Under the pieces are notes generated by a model. That model was not told the origin of the DNA, made no database searches, and saw only the letters and a list, made by a program, of their open reading frames with translations. Position numbers and translations under genes: made by a program. From Stromatinia cepivora (taxonomy: Eukaryota; Ascomycota; Leotiomycetes; Helotiales; Sclerotiniaceae), in NCBI GenBank assembly GCA_014898415.1, contig RCTD01000007.1, positions 248,001 to 312,000 of the forward strand: DNA of 64,000 nt, in the 5' to 3' direction. Shown in pieces: positions 49,201 to 61,595 of the stretch. Each line of letters begins with the position of its first letter. Positions within the stretch are counted from its first letter, which is position 1.

Positions 49201-52200
49201 CCTCCAGGTCCATTCTTGCCTGGGCTTCCCTCGTGGGAACGACGTTTTCATTTGAACTAATTCAAAGACTCATGAGTGGCGAGTTTGATTCTGAGGATAA
49301 CTGCGTTCCAGATCGGCACTATTGTTTGTCACATAATCAACAAGACGCTATTGGTGGGCTTCAAGCTGCTATTCAAGCTTATATAATTGTCGCAACACAG
49401 GACGATGATCGATTCCGTTTTGCACATGATCGCTACATTCAAGCTGCGTCGTCATTAAGGGAGTGCAATGGCCCCAAGATGCACTTCATCATTGCACAGA
49501 CGCTTATGAAATACTACAGTGCTGATGAGCGATCTCGAGATGTGACGGCATCACACATCTGTGAATGTGTTGATGTTATTGTTGAAAAAGTAGTACACAG
49601 ACATTCATTCAGGAAATTACTCTTCGAATGCGCCACGGCCGCTGCTGAGAGTGGGGCTAGACCGACTGCTGCTAGATTTTATGCTGTATGCTTTCGGTTA
49701 TTGCAGAAAGATCCATGGAATGACAACGAACCAGACTGCTATTATGACGAGACACTTCAACTCTACACTCGAGCTGCGGAATGTTATCTCTATATGGGAC
49801 ATTATCAGGAAACAAAACGAGTATTGGCAATCATCTTCGAAAATGCACAAACTCCGGTGGATAAATCTCCAGCTTGGGTGCTTCAAAGTCGTACCTTTTC
49901 ACAAGAAGGCGACTCATGCAGTGCGTTTGAGGCATTGAAACAATGTTTGGCAGCCTTAAATATTGAGGTTGACGAAAAGCCCAGTTTCGAGAAGTGTGAC
50001 CTCGAATTTGAACGTCTCTCCTCGGAAATTCGATCGATCGACAAGAAACTGGTTATTGATAAGCCAATGATGAAAGATTCTAATCTTGCTGCTGTTGGCG
50101 CGGTATTGGTGGAAACTATCAGTGCTGCTTTTTGGTCTGATACTTTGACATTCTATCAAATGACAATTGTCATGATTCAGACTCATCTAAAGCGGGGCAG
50201 TTTTCCTCAAGCCGGAATGGCATTTCTTCACCTGGCCACTATTGCAATTACGAGATTTAATATGATTAAATTTGCGAGTGACATGGGCAATGTCTCACTA
50301 GCCCTCATGGAGAGATGGCGTGATATCTACACGTTAGGTCGGGGTGGGACCATTTATTCTCTTTTCGTTGGGCATATCCATTGGCCACTCTCCCAATCAG
50401 CCGGCCAACTGGAAAGTGCACTCGAGTATACCATCCAGGCTGGTGACAGGATATCGACAATTCTTAATTTCGGTTTTGTCGGTACACTAAAGTTCTTTGC
50501 TTCGGAGAACCTGGCAGACCTTGAATCTTTCTGTACTTATGGTTGTGAAGAAGTGCCTGATTGGCAGGTGGACAGTAGAGGGGGAACGATGCTTATTGTT
50601 CTTCGACAAGTATGCAGAGCGCTGCAAGGCAAGACGATAACTAATTCTCCAACGGAGTGCCTGAATGATGCATCGCATAACTCCTTATTGTACAAAACAT
50701 GGCTGAGAAATAGCATAACTAATAGTGATCGGTCGATCATGATTTATGAGGGATTTGAGGTTGTGCCACTTTTTCTCTACGGGCACTATCAAGCAGCCAT
50801 CACCTTAGGTGAGACCTTTTTGGAGCAAGTAGATTCGTTATGGTCGATCAGAAACACTCGCTTTTTGATGTTCTTTCACGGCCTCTCTTTGGCTGCATCT
50901 TTATGGGTCAAAAAACAGGATCCTGTTCAATCGGCGACCAAAGGCTTCAACGGCAACAGTGAATCGGATCTTGGTGGTGCATTAGACGACACTAAGGAAA
51001 AAGTCTCCTACTTCAAGAAAAAGATCGAGGATTGGCAAGTCGTTTCAGATGTCAATTATTTGGCTTGGTCAAAATTACTTGCAGCTCAGGTATCTGAAAT
51101 GGAGGATGATCATGGAGGGGCACTGAGGCATTACGAAGAAGCTTTGGACCATGCTTCTTCACATGGTTTTGTCTTCGAAGAAGCTCTGGGTAATTTCCTA
51201 CTCGCGGGATTTCTCTTACGCGCCGGTTCTCGAAGACCAGCAAAGGCTGCATTACTAGAAACAATTATGCTTTGGAGGCAGATTGGAGCAGGAGGCATTG
51301 CTAGACATATTGAGATGGAACATAGTCTTCTCCTGCAAGGACCTACTCGCAACCTTCGATATTCCGAAGCTAGCACGCAAACAGATTTCGCTGGTGACTC
51401 TGCATCTGCGCCATATCATACACTCGAAGGAGATGAGAGTGACGAGCAACAACGAGCTCATACCAACGTTGCCGAGACAAAAGGCGATAGAATTGGTGCC
51501 TGGCAAGGAGGCTCAGCAAGACCTGATGCAGGATCTGGGCTTCCAGCTCTAGATATGCTAGACTTAACATCTATTCTTGAAAGCTCGCAAGTCATCTCTA
51601 GTGTGCTTCAGGTTGATGAATTGCTTAAAACAATGTGCGAAATCATTTTGCAGAATTGTGGAGGCTTAGCATCACTTGCTGCAATCGTCGTCGAAGAAGA
51701 TGATCCTGTTGGCTGGAGCATAGCCGCTAGTGGCAACCCAGAGAAAGGTGCTGTGGCTCACATACCCGGGCTGCCATTGACTGAAACTGCATTGGTTGCT
51801 GAAGGTGTCATTCTTTATTGCACTCGATTTCGCGAAACTGTCTTCCTACCTGATCTCATCAATGATGAAAGATTTAGTAACGTCAGTCCTGCTTGGTCTG
51901 CCCGGAATTCTTTGGGGAAATCGGTCATTGCCATTCCAATCTGTCATGGCATCAAACCATTGCTTGGTGTTCTTTACTTGGAAGGCCAACCAAATGCTTT
52001 TACAGATAGGAATCTTACGGTCCTCCAATTACTTGTCAACCAAATTGGCATTAGTTATTCAAATGCTTTGACCTTGAAAGAAGTAGAGAAGGTTTCGGCT
52101 TTCAATAATTCTATGGTTGATGTGCAGAGGAGAGCTTTGGCTAAAGCGTTGGAGGCCGAGACGAACGCCAACTTGGCAAAAGCGGAGGCACTTCACAATG

Positions 52201-53915
52201 TTAAATTAGCAGAGGAAGCCGCTAAAGCGAAATCTATCTTTCTCGCCAACGTATCACATGAGCTGCGTACTCCTCTAAATGGGGTGATAGGTAATTCGGA
52301 ACTCCTTCGAGATAGCGACCTTCGTAAGGAGCAAGCGGAGATGGCTGACTCGATCCGTGTCTCTGCCGATCTATTACTCACTGTCATTAATGATATTCTT
52401 GATTTCTCTAAGATGGAAGCTGATAAGATGAAGCTCTTCATTGTAGCATTCAATGCTGACGAGATGATACGAGAAGTTGTTCGATCCGTTTCCTACAGTA
52501 ACAGAGACAAAAGGAGCTCTCGGAATGTGGAAATCATTCAAGACATCAATCTTCCACAATATCTGATCTATGGGGATCCGGTTAGACTTCATCAAGTTCT
52601 TGGCAATCTCATCGGAAATAGTTTAAAGTTCACCGAGAATGGATCTATTACGGTCGGTGCTAAAACTGATTGGGAAACCAAAGATGCTGTCAAGTTGACA
52701 TTTTGGGTCAAAGATACTGGAATTGGCATACCAAGACAACAGCTCCTCAAACTATTTAAACCCTTCTCTCAAGCAGACAATTCCACAGCTCGTCGTTACG
52801 GTGGATCTGGTCTCGGTCTTAGTATTTGTAAGTCGCTCATACAATCGATGATGGGTGGGCAAATAGAACTTGAGAGTATCGAAAATCAAGGCACAATTGT
52901 TTGGTTCTGTGTAACTTTCAACAAGGCCAACCCAGAGGTTTCTGCTGGGGACAGTCAAAACGAACCTCCGCGCGAACTTGTACATAGACCTGTCAAGGCC
53001 CAAGGAACGCAGCCACCTACTACTGAGTTCAACGATTTCTCGCATATCAGTCGAGAGCATTTGCGAATTTGTATTGCTGAGGACAATCCCATCAATCAAA
53101 AAATTGCGATTCAATTCATGCAAAAGTTAGGGTTTAACATTATTGATGCTTATGACAATGGGTTGGCGGCTGTGGAAGGTGTGAGACAAAAAGCTCGAGA
53201 GGGAACTCCATATCATATTATACTCATGGATGTACAAATGCCTGTTCTTGATGGATATGAAGCGACTAAATTGTTACGCAAAGATCCAAATGATGCTGTA
53301 AGAGGTATTCTTGTAATTGCAATGACGGCATCAGCTATTCAAGGGGATCGAGAAAAGTGCTTGGCTTCTGGTATGAATGATTATTTGGCTAAACCAGTTC
53401 GCTCGGGTATTCTGAAGAAGAAATTAGATCAATATCTTCAGCAGGTAAATTAAACAAAAGATATGAAGAAGGGGAATACTAATATTTCACAGGCTCCGCT
53501 TTCCCTCCCAAACCTCAATGCAGATGCTAAGAAAGTGGCAAGAGATGTCCTTCAGGGGGCAAAAGATGATAAGGATGTAAATGGGGCAAATGCTTCTGCA
53601 CTTCCAGCTGCAAAAGATGCTTTTATAGATTCTAATGAACGAAGCCCTGCATCCTCACCTTCAAATCAAACACCATCAGTACTGAAAATTTCTGGAACTG
53701 CGACACCTACACCACTTTATCCTTATGGAACCATCAAAAACGAACCTCATCGTTTATCAGTTTCGCAAATAGATTTTGAAGACTTTGATAAGACACCCAC
53801 TGGGGAAGGACACCAGTTGACTGATGGAATTTCGGGGGTACATGAGGTGAATGGAACGGGGAGATCGGCTAGGGCAAGTGAGGAGTTATCGCCTAAGAGT
53901 ATGCCAAGGGCATGA
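46202..53915 (+). CDS. Group X hybrid histidine kinase (kinase-like, AAA-type ATPase, GAF, HisKA, HATPase, receiver)
   Basis: Four exons: 46202-46347, 46492-48809, 48865-53444 and 53493-53915, giving 2,488 residues. Introns: 144 nt (GTAAGT, ACTAATG branch site), 55 nt (TCACTAAC branch site; a GTTTGC donor at 48816 is an in-frame alternative) and 48 nt (GTAAAT, ACTAATA). Domain order: Ser/Thr-kinase-like (about 130-400), P-loop ATPase (AGAAGLGKS near 600; Walker B FCLDDLQF), long helical repeats, GAF (about 1720-1890), HisKA with phospho-histidine in NVSHELRTPLNG (His about 1953, 52257-52259), HATPase (NLIGNSLKFTENG, DTGIGIP, GGSGLGLSI) and receiver (phospho-Asp about 2277 in ILMDVQMPVLDGYEATK; conserved Lys in LAKPV). 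This matches S. pombe Mak2/Mak3 and Candida Chk1, sensors in phosphorelay stress signalling. The N-terminal kinase has HGEIRGD for HRD and NFG for DFG, so it is probably a pseudokinase. The start is uncertain. Confidence 0.9.
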
Positions 53916-55096
53916 GAGGTTTTGATGTGAGAATTGAGGTTTCATATTGGCGTCGATGGAGTTGAAGGGTTAATGATACATATGAGCCTGTGTACCATAT
54001 TGAAGATCAATTCAACAAGAATCCAAATCAGGGTCAAGGAGAGGGAAATATACCAAAGTCGATGAAATATAAGAGGGATTGCAAGCTTGGGTGAAGTTGG
54101 TGGGGGAAGGATATGCAGATGACGGATGTTCATAACATGAAAGAGCGAAAAAGATTATTTTTTGTATAAAGCAAGGAAATGGCAGCGGATGATGAAGGTA
54201 TGTTGATTAGATATTCTTTCGCGATACACTATCCGGTCTTAAATTTATCTATCTATTAAACAGAATTTGCCAAGTGTAGCGATGGCATTTTTGGGCATTG
54301 CGAAGTTAGCATGAGGATGGGTATGAATATGGAGGAACGGAATAGGAGATGAAGGGAAGGAAGGAAGGGAAGGGAATCTTGGTGAAATACGAATGCGAAT
54401 GTGAATATGATGGGCTGATTGGTTAAATGAATGATGGGTGGGTGGGTGACTGGCGTGTTTGATGGGTTGGGTTGGTTTGGGTGAGGGAGATGCTGATGGT
54501 GGTGTGGGGCGGGGAGCGAGGGATAGGGATAGAGAAGTTTAGTGGATTAAGATAGAATGGAATAGGATGTTGATGAAGGTTGGAGGGTTGGAGGGTTTGA
54601 TGGGTAGTATAGGATGGATGGATGGATGGATGGATGGATGGATGGATGGATGGATGGGATTAATGATACCAATTCAAGAAGATAGATAAAATAGTATGAG
54701 GTTTTTGTAAGAGTTCTGATCCAGACTTGTGAGAATTCCTAATAAGTTATTAAATCACTTAATGATACCAACCAAACCAATGCTTATATGATTATATGAT
54801 ATATTAATAATATAATTTATTATTATTAAATTTTATTATTATATGAAAATTCGATTGTATATTATATCAAAATGATTTATAATGGAATAGAATGAAATAA
54901 AAACATATAGAACTTTTTTATTCTTGAATTGAATATTATTAATTATTATTTCTTGTTATATAAAATGATTCTATAAGATTCGATTTAAATGGATCTTATT
55001 TATAATTATAGAATATTCCACAATTTCATTAAAAACCATATTTTCTTTATAAGATTTTATAAAATTAAAAATCGCATAACTTTTTTTTTCAATTTT
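53916..55096. other. Intergenic region with 3' flank of the kinase gene
   Basis: 1.2 kb. G-rich short repeats to 54660, then increasingly AT-rich DNA up to the LTR element. No gene seen. Confidence 0.6.
54612..54657. repeat. (GGAT)n tetramer microsatellite
   Basis: About eleven units. Confidence 0.95.
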
Positions 55097-55259
55097 TGTT
55101 GGATTTTGGATCATACCGTATATCTAAGTATAGGACTATACTATAATGGGATTAGCCTGTATATGATTCTACCGAATCATATAACCTGTATAATAGCTTC
55201 TAATCAGATAACCTTAGAATAATAAGACTTTTTCATCCATTCAATATGATTTGTTAATA
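55097..55259 (+). repeat. 5' LTR
   Basis: 163 bp, starts TGTTGGATTTTGG and ends GTTAATA; about 90% identical to the 3' copy. Confidence 0.85.
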
Positions 55260-55373
55260 AATTATGAACCCGGACTCTATATATCATTGTATAGTTTAGG
55301 GTTAATCTTCCAAAATGAAAGATCAAATCCTTGATAGATTCGGCAGAGTAGATGAGCAAAATCGATATAGTTG

Positions 55374-55600
55374 AACAGGGAAGTCTATTATACTAAATAT
55401 AATCGGTAGAACAAAGAATAATTTGTATAGTAGGCAAACGGAAAAGCCTGTTATATTAAATATATTTGTAAAGTAGAATCGAGTAGAATTATAGATTATT
55501 TAGCGGATAAACAGGGAAGCCCGCTATACTAAATATATTGGCAGAGTTGAATCCCAATAATACAGTTAATACGGGAGAGCCCGTTTTAGAAATTATTCAA
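55374..55600 (+). repeat. Four degenerate units of about 65-70 bp inside the LTR element
   Basis: Each unit has a form of GGGAAGCCCGCTATACTAAA followed by ATATTGGTAGAGT-like sequence. They start near 55374, 55436, 55508 and 55568 and differ mainly by transitions. Confidence 0.6.
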
Positions 55601-56668
55601 ATAGAAGATGTTATTTTTTTATACCCTTTTTTTTCCGATAATTCGAGAGTCAATCGATTCCCTCGATATCTTTTTTCTCTTTCGAAAGCCTTTTTGCCTT
55701 ATATCGATGGTAACGATAAGAAATAAGCATTCTGCGAAGCAAAGTAAGCCTTTCGAAATCTTTTCAAAATAAAATTTGGATATTCCTGTTCTTTGAATAC
55801 CTTCGATCTTTATATAGTTGATAAATTCCCTGTAGAAAATCTAATAGGAGTATTGGAGATTATATTTCTGGTATAGTTTTTGAGGGAACTATGAAATTCA
55901 TATTTGTTTTCGTTTTAGGTATTTTGGGGGTTTGTCTTTAAGATTTATTGTATCCTTTTATTCGGTTTCAAATAATTATAGATTTATTTCGTTTTTTGAT
56001 TTTATTGAAATAAGCTTATTAGCAAAATTTAAGATGGTTTTAAATTTTGTTTTTGATATAGATTCAGGGTTTACAGAAGTTGATTCTTGGATTGGAATTT
56101 TTAGAATGATGAATTCGATATCTGTAGTATCCTTGGAATTTATTGTATTTGTATTGGAGAGATATTATTGTTTTTTGTTTTGAGAAATGATGTTTTTGTT
56201 TTGGGAGAGTGTTTTTTATATTCTTTTTGGGGATTCTTTATTAATATTCAATTCTTTCTTTAATTATTATTCTTTTATATTGTTGTTGATATCTTCGATA
56301 TCTTTTTGTTCTTCTTTTTGTAATTATAATTATTAGTTTTGTTATCTTTTGATGTATTGCTTATTATATATCACTTTAATCCCATTTTGTTTTTATATTC
56401 CAGATCAATATTATTTTGTTGTATCTTTATATTCAATATTTATAATGATAATTATATTAACGGTTGTAGGAAAGAAGGAGAGTATCTTTGATAAGGGAAC
56501 CGAAGATGGAATCGGAAGTGATTATAGAAGGAATCGAAAGTGGAACTAAAGGAGGAAACTGTATATCAGAAGATATACAAAGTGATATATTAGAAAGAAC
56601 GGACGATTATATTAATAGTAGAAGGATATATATTCAAATAAGAGGAGTATTAGGCTTTGTTATATAAT

Positions 56669-56944
56669 ATATAAAGATCATTAGATATTTAGTCAAATGT
56701 AGTATTAGAAGTCGATAGATATTATAGCTTTTTGAAACCAATAGTAGTTTATCAATTAATATATAGAGATCATTAGATATTTAATCAAGTGTAGTATTAG
56801 AGATCAACAGATATTATAGTTTCCTGAAACCGGTAATAGTTTATCAGTTAGTATATAAAGATCATTAATATTTAGATAAATATAATATTAAAGGTTGATA
56901 AATATAATGATTCCCTAAAGCAAGAGTTACTAGTTAGTAGTTTA
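56669..56944 (+). repeat. 92-bp tandem repeat, three copies, inside the LTR element
   Basis: Units begin with ATATAAAGATCATTAG or a close form at 56669, 56761 and 56853, an exact 92-bp spacing. The third copy diverges toward its end. Confidence 0.85.
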
Positions 56945-57359
56945 TCAGTTATTCTGGTTGATAGCTAGTTATACTCTTATTATAAAGGGAAGAGTTATAG
57001 ATATAACTTTATAGGATATATTATTTTATTAAAGAGAGACATTTGTACTATAATATAGGGCTAAAGGTTCTAGTTTAATACGGTTGGAGGATTGAGAACA
57101 GAAAAAATAGATTTCCTTTAATTTTTATTATGAAAAGAAGAATACTGATTATCCTTTAAAGATTATTATACTATTGTGGAGTGATTATTCTATTCGAATC
57201 TTGTTAGATCTTGGATCTTAAAAGATTTAGCAAAGGAATAATCATTCAACATTATTGGCTTTCTATTTCAGATTAATATTATTCAATTCGGTTTAAACCA
57301 ATTATAGTATTTATAGTTTAGTCCTTTCTGCTTTTATATACGTTACACTCCTAAAGGAG

Positions 57360-57522
57360 TATTGGATTTTGGATTATACCATATATCTAAGTATAGGATT
57401 ATACTATAATGGGATTAGCCTGTATGTGATTCTACTGAATCACACAACCTGTATAATAGCTTCTAACTAGATAACCTTAGAATAATAAAGCTTTTCCACC
57501 CATTCAATATGACTTATTAACA
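57360..57522 (+). repeat. 3' LTR
   Basis: 163 bp, starts TATTGGATTTTGG and ends ATTAACA; follows the polypurine run at about 57353-57359. Confidence 0.85.
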
Positions 57523-57544
57523 ATTTTCAATATTGAATAAAAAT

Positions 57545-57709
57545 TATTTTATTTTATTTTATTTTATTTTATTTTATTTTATTTTATTTTATTTTATTTT
57601 ATTTTATATTATTTTATTTTATTTTATTTTATTTTATTTTATTTTATTTTATTTTATTTTATTTTATTTTATTTTATTTTATTTTATTTTATTTTATTTT
57701 ATTTTATTT
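57545..57709. repeat. (ATTTT)n pentamer microsatellite, about 33 copies
   Basis: About 165 bp with one interruption near 57606. It begins next to the LTR target duplication ATTTT, so it may have grown from that duplication or the element inserted into it. Confidence 0.95.
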
Positions 57710-57867
57710 AATAATAATAAAATTATAAGTCGAAAAATAATATTTTTATTCAAAAAAATTATAATAATTCAAAACTGATAATTTTCAAATATATTATATT
57801 ATATTTTTCTCATACAAAATAATCGATTTTATAAACTTTTCTTCTTTTTTAACTGAATATATATAAT

Positions 57868-57884
57868 CCCCCCCCCCCCCCCCC
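57868..57884. repeat. Poly(C) tract, 17 nt, followed by poly(A)
   Basis: A run of 17 C then 10 A in otherwise AT-rich DNA. Its length may not be exact in the assembly. Confidence 0.9.
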
Positions 57885-58777
57885 AAAAAAAAAATAAAAA
57901 TAAAAACATTCCATCTAATATTTAATCTTCTATAAATTTCAATTGATTATTCACATATAAATATAAATATAGATTTTAACAAATTATTTCAATATTTTAT
58001 ATTTATAATAAGAATTTGAAAAGTTGAAAAATCGTTAATTTTGATATCATTTTATTTCATTTGGTATATATCACGGGAAATGATTACTATATCAACCCAA
58101 TTAACCATTCGTCAAGAGTGGCGTCACTTTTGTGACAGTATACGATGAGTCCGGATCGGAACTCTTATATACTATACAACTTCCATAGCATTTGTAAGCC
58201 CTCACCTCCGCATTTATACAATCACCAATACAAAAAGTCCAGAAGAATGAAATCAATATATTTAAATATATATGACTTTTATTTTCTATAGTAATCTAAC
58301 ATATCGCCAGTCATGTCATATCATGCCACTGGCTCCAAGATCTTACACCATCCCTTATTTATACATATATACATTCCATCCATCCATCAATCCATATTCA
58401 TCTACTTTCATGTCAAATATGGTATTTGCAAACGCTTTGAAGAAAAAGAGGGAAAAAAAAGTCCCCATCTAAAGGTTGCAAAGCAGTAAGGTCATTTTGA
58501 AATGCAAATGTGCCAATGTCAGACAAGATCGAGCCAACTTAGCTACTTGTATGACGCCATGCACCAAATATGAAATGACCTGAGAGCACAACATGCATCT
58601 AAAGGCGCAGCCGACGATAATATGTACTTTTTAAAGACATCTCAAGGTTCAATTGATCCAACCTATTGAACCATATGATATATGGATTACAATAGAATGT
58701 TATACCCCAAACTTCTCTTATTCATTATCGAAGCGAAAAGAAGGGTGCTTCAATGATGTATCCTATAAGAAAATACT

Positions 58778-60209
58778 CTATGAGCTTCCAACGGCATTTT
58801 TGGCTGCATTGATATATTCGCTTGCGTGAATATCATATGAAGGTGCGAATCCACCGAGGAGGAAGAAAATGGTTGAGACAATAAGACCAAGGACGATAAC
58901 TTTGCGAAGGATTGGTCGACGGGAACCGAAATCTGCCCATTGACGTCCACCTTCGGCGAGATAACCCTTAATCTTTTCAGCTCCAAGCTTGAACCAAATC
59001 ATTCCACCTAAAGCAATAGTGTAACCGAAGCATTGAAGAGGAGTGATGAAAGTTCCCCAGATGATGACGGAAAGGCAGACGAGAAGAATATCCTTCAAAA
59101 CACCGCAGAGGGTGAAGATGAGAACGGAGGTTTTACCGATCTAAAGAGATATTGTTAGTTATGGATTTGGAATTTGCCAATCAATTTAGCTTACCAAAAA
59201 TACAACGGAGACGTTTAACATGAATGCACACATGGCATTTGCCAAAAGAGTCCAGAAGCCAACATTGTAGAAATCACCCATGGTCATGGTTGGAATTTCC
59301 CAGAAAAGTGCGATGACGAAGTTCATAACGGCACAAACTGGGGCGAAATAGTAAAGAGATACCAATGGATCCATCTTGAATTCAGCAGAGCTGAGAAGTC
59401 TTTGAACCATGACAATTCGAATAGCCTCGAAAATGATACCACCAATTTGAAATAGAACACCAATGACAACAAAGTCAATTTCTCCAATGGATGCGATAAC
59501 GACACCGATGACGATAAACGAGACGTTGAAGAGGGTCTTCATGTTAGGCTCGGCAACTCCAAGGGCCCAACTGGTGAGCAAGACTGCGACAGGAGTAGTA
59601 GCCTAAAATTAAGGGTTAGCATTCTACAGCAGAAGCTCTAACTTTCTAACATACCTTAAGCATCTGAATGAAAGAAACACTGAGATATAGATATGTCAAG
59701 TTTCCGCAGATCAAACTCAAACTAAAGAAGATTCCAATTGGCACAATAGCTCTCAAGTATACACGACCCGTCATCTTAACCGTCTTTCGCCCATCGAGAA
59801 GATTGGTAGTTCGTGCAAGAATTTGAGTCATCAAAGTCGCAAATCCAAGATGCCATGATGTGAGGAAGATTGGGAAGTCTGCAGAGCTGTTAATTGATTG
59901 TCGCAAGTAGGAATGATGAATCGCAGGAGGCGACCAAGGAGAAGAACATACGAAATCCGACTGTCGACAAGATCCATTTGTTGAATAGAATAACACTGGA
60001 ACTGAAGAAAATCCATGTCCTTTGAGAAGGTCAGCAAGATGTTGTTTCAAATTGATGATTGGATGTTTAACTAACATAACATAAAATGCTGGGTGTACAG
60101 CAGCCTTTGGAGGCTCTGATTTCTCGGCGGCAGGGTTAACTGTAGGAAGGACAGGAGAATCTGCTGATCTGGAGACCTCTCCAGAAACTCGAACTTTTTC
60201 TTCCGTCAT
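58778..60209 (-). CDS. ugtA: TPT/DUF250 nucleotide-sugar transporter, probable Golgi UDP-galactofuranose transporter
   Basis: Five exons on the reverse strand: 60076-60209, 59952-60019, 59655-59878, 59195-59602 and 58778-59140, giving 398 residues. Introns are 56, 73, 52 and 54 nt. The 68-nt second exon is fixed by the conserved TWIFFSSSVILFNKWIL, which appears only with the acceptor at 60020. About ten membrane segments follow, with TPT-family marks FPIFLTSWHLGFATLMTQIL, FIQMLKATTPVAVLLTSW, and IGKTSVLIFTLCGVLKD. The N-terminal 40 residues are hydrophilic and probably cytosolic. TPT-family proteins exchange phosphorylated sugars or nucleotide sugars. The divergent neighbour is UDP-galactopyranose mutase, the same pairing as A. 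nidulans ugtA/ugmA and A. fumigatus glfB/glfA, so UDP-galactofuranose is the likely cargo. The family is well supported; the cargo is inferred from context. Confidence 0.85.
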
Positions 60210-61560
60210 GATTGCGATTTATTTGTTTGTTGAAGAATTGGAGAGATGATTCTTCAAAGTTGTTGGAGATGGAAAAGTAATAGATGATTTTTTTTTTGGT
60301 ACAGATTAAAGATTCACAATCTAAAGGAGTAGAGTATGTTGTGTACGCGTTTTCCCTGTGTGCTTGGCACTAGATAACGATCGGAAAGGTCAAAAATCCT
60401 AATGGAGAACGATTGTGGAGAGATGGGAAGATTTGAAACTCTGGTGTATCTACCACACAAATAGGACAAAATGAAGAAAATGAATGAAGAAAATGAAGGA
60501 GTAGATAATTTGGGGATGAGAAAAGATGGAAATGATAGTAGGAGGTAGAAGAAGAGAGGGGAAGAGAAGATTGTAAATTAATGAATTTTGGTGTTGATAG
60601 ATACTGTACTAGGCTGGAGGGAGTACTCCATTAAAAATGAACAGCAAGGTTTAAAAGTGGATATTCACTTTGCCCAGCTAAAAGAATATTGGGGCCAGCT
60701 AAAATTATATGTAACTCACTTTTAGCTGTAAGGGCACTTTCATCTATTTATTCTATTTTGAGTTTATAATTCGAAGCTTATTTATTAATTTGAAACCATA
60801 TCGCTAAACTTCTCGAAGAATTGAAGAACTCGAAGGTTGAAGCAGGCGGCGAATGATAACCTTTAATTCTTATTAGATGATAACTAGATATGTTATCTTT
60901 GATGAGAAGAGCTTCTTTAGTTAATACGGTTAAAATAGATTCTATAGTCAAGATTCAAGATACCAAGATACCCCTCCGAAAAGGGACCGGCAAACGCGCA
61001 ATCATCATGTTGATCTTCCCCCCTTTTTCCATTCGCGGCAATAACAAGGACAGGGTTATGTAAATGTAAGATCTTTCTTACTGAGTGCAACCCAAACAAT
61101 TCGACTAACAGCTTCATCAATCAACCAACATCTTGATCGAATCATGTAACTCAAGAAAGAAAATTCTCTTGGTATCACATTTCTACATAGCCTTCTGATC
61201 ATCATCATCGGAGACAACTTGTTGGAGGTTGAATCTTTGGTAGCCAGATCTGCAATCTTTTGAATCTAAAATTTTACTTAATCTCAGCCTCGTCACCTAG
61301 GGACTAACTACCCTTCCATTTGAAGTCCCTACCCGTTTGTTGTAAGGTTCTTGGCGCCACCTCCTGAATGTTAGTTAGATCTTTTCTTTCCCTCCCCTTA
61401 CTCATCTTGGTCTATCAAAAGTTACCCTCAACGATCTGTCAATTGCATCATCATCATCGGTCGGTCCCCTTACCCCTTGTCGATTGACGATAAATCCCAT
61501 ATCTAAATCTAATTAACTGGTCCCATATTTACCTTCTCCAGAGGGGTAACGAAAAGACTC

Positions 61561-61595
61561 AAAGCTCAAAGCTCAAAGCTCAAAGCTCAAAGCTC
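61561..61595. repeat. (AAAGCTC)n heptamer repeat
   Basis: Five units. Confidence 0.9.

Larger units (their letters stand above)
55097..57522 (+). mobile_element. Degenerate, non-autonomous LTR retrotransposon (2.43 kb)
   Basis: Two 163-bp direct repeats bound a 2.1-kb AT-rich interior. Both LTRs follow the TG..CA rule once one transition is allowed at each affected end, and a 5-bp target duplication ATTTT flanks the element (55092-55096 and 57523-57527). A purine run AAAGGAG ends right before the 3' LTR, giving a plus orientation. The interior has no gag or pol ORF, only short frames full of stops. Differences between the LTRs are all transitions in my hand alignment, as repeat-induced point mutation would leave. 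Confidence 0.85.
57523..58777. other. Intergenic region with 3' flank of the transporter gene
   Basis: Starts with a long (TTTTA)n array and very AT-rich DNA to about 58060, then ordinary sequence that is the likely 3' untranslated part of the transporter gene. No gene seen. Confidence 0.6.

Noticed and set aside
57533..57778. Frame rich in Ile-Leu-Phe-Tyr that looks like a membrane protein
   Set aside because: It is the (ATTTT)n array read in frame; composition alone makes it hydrophobic.
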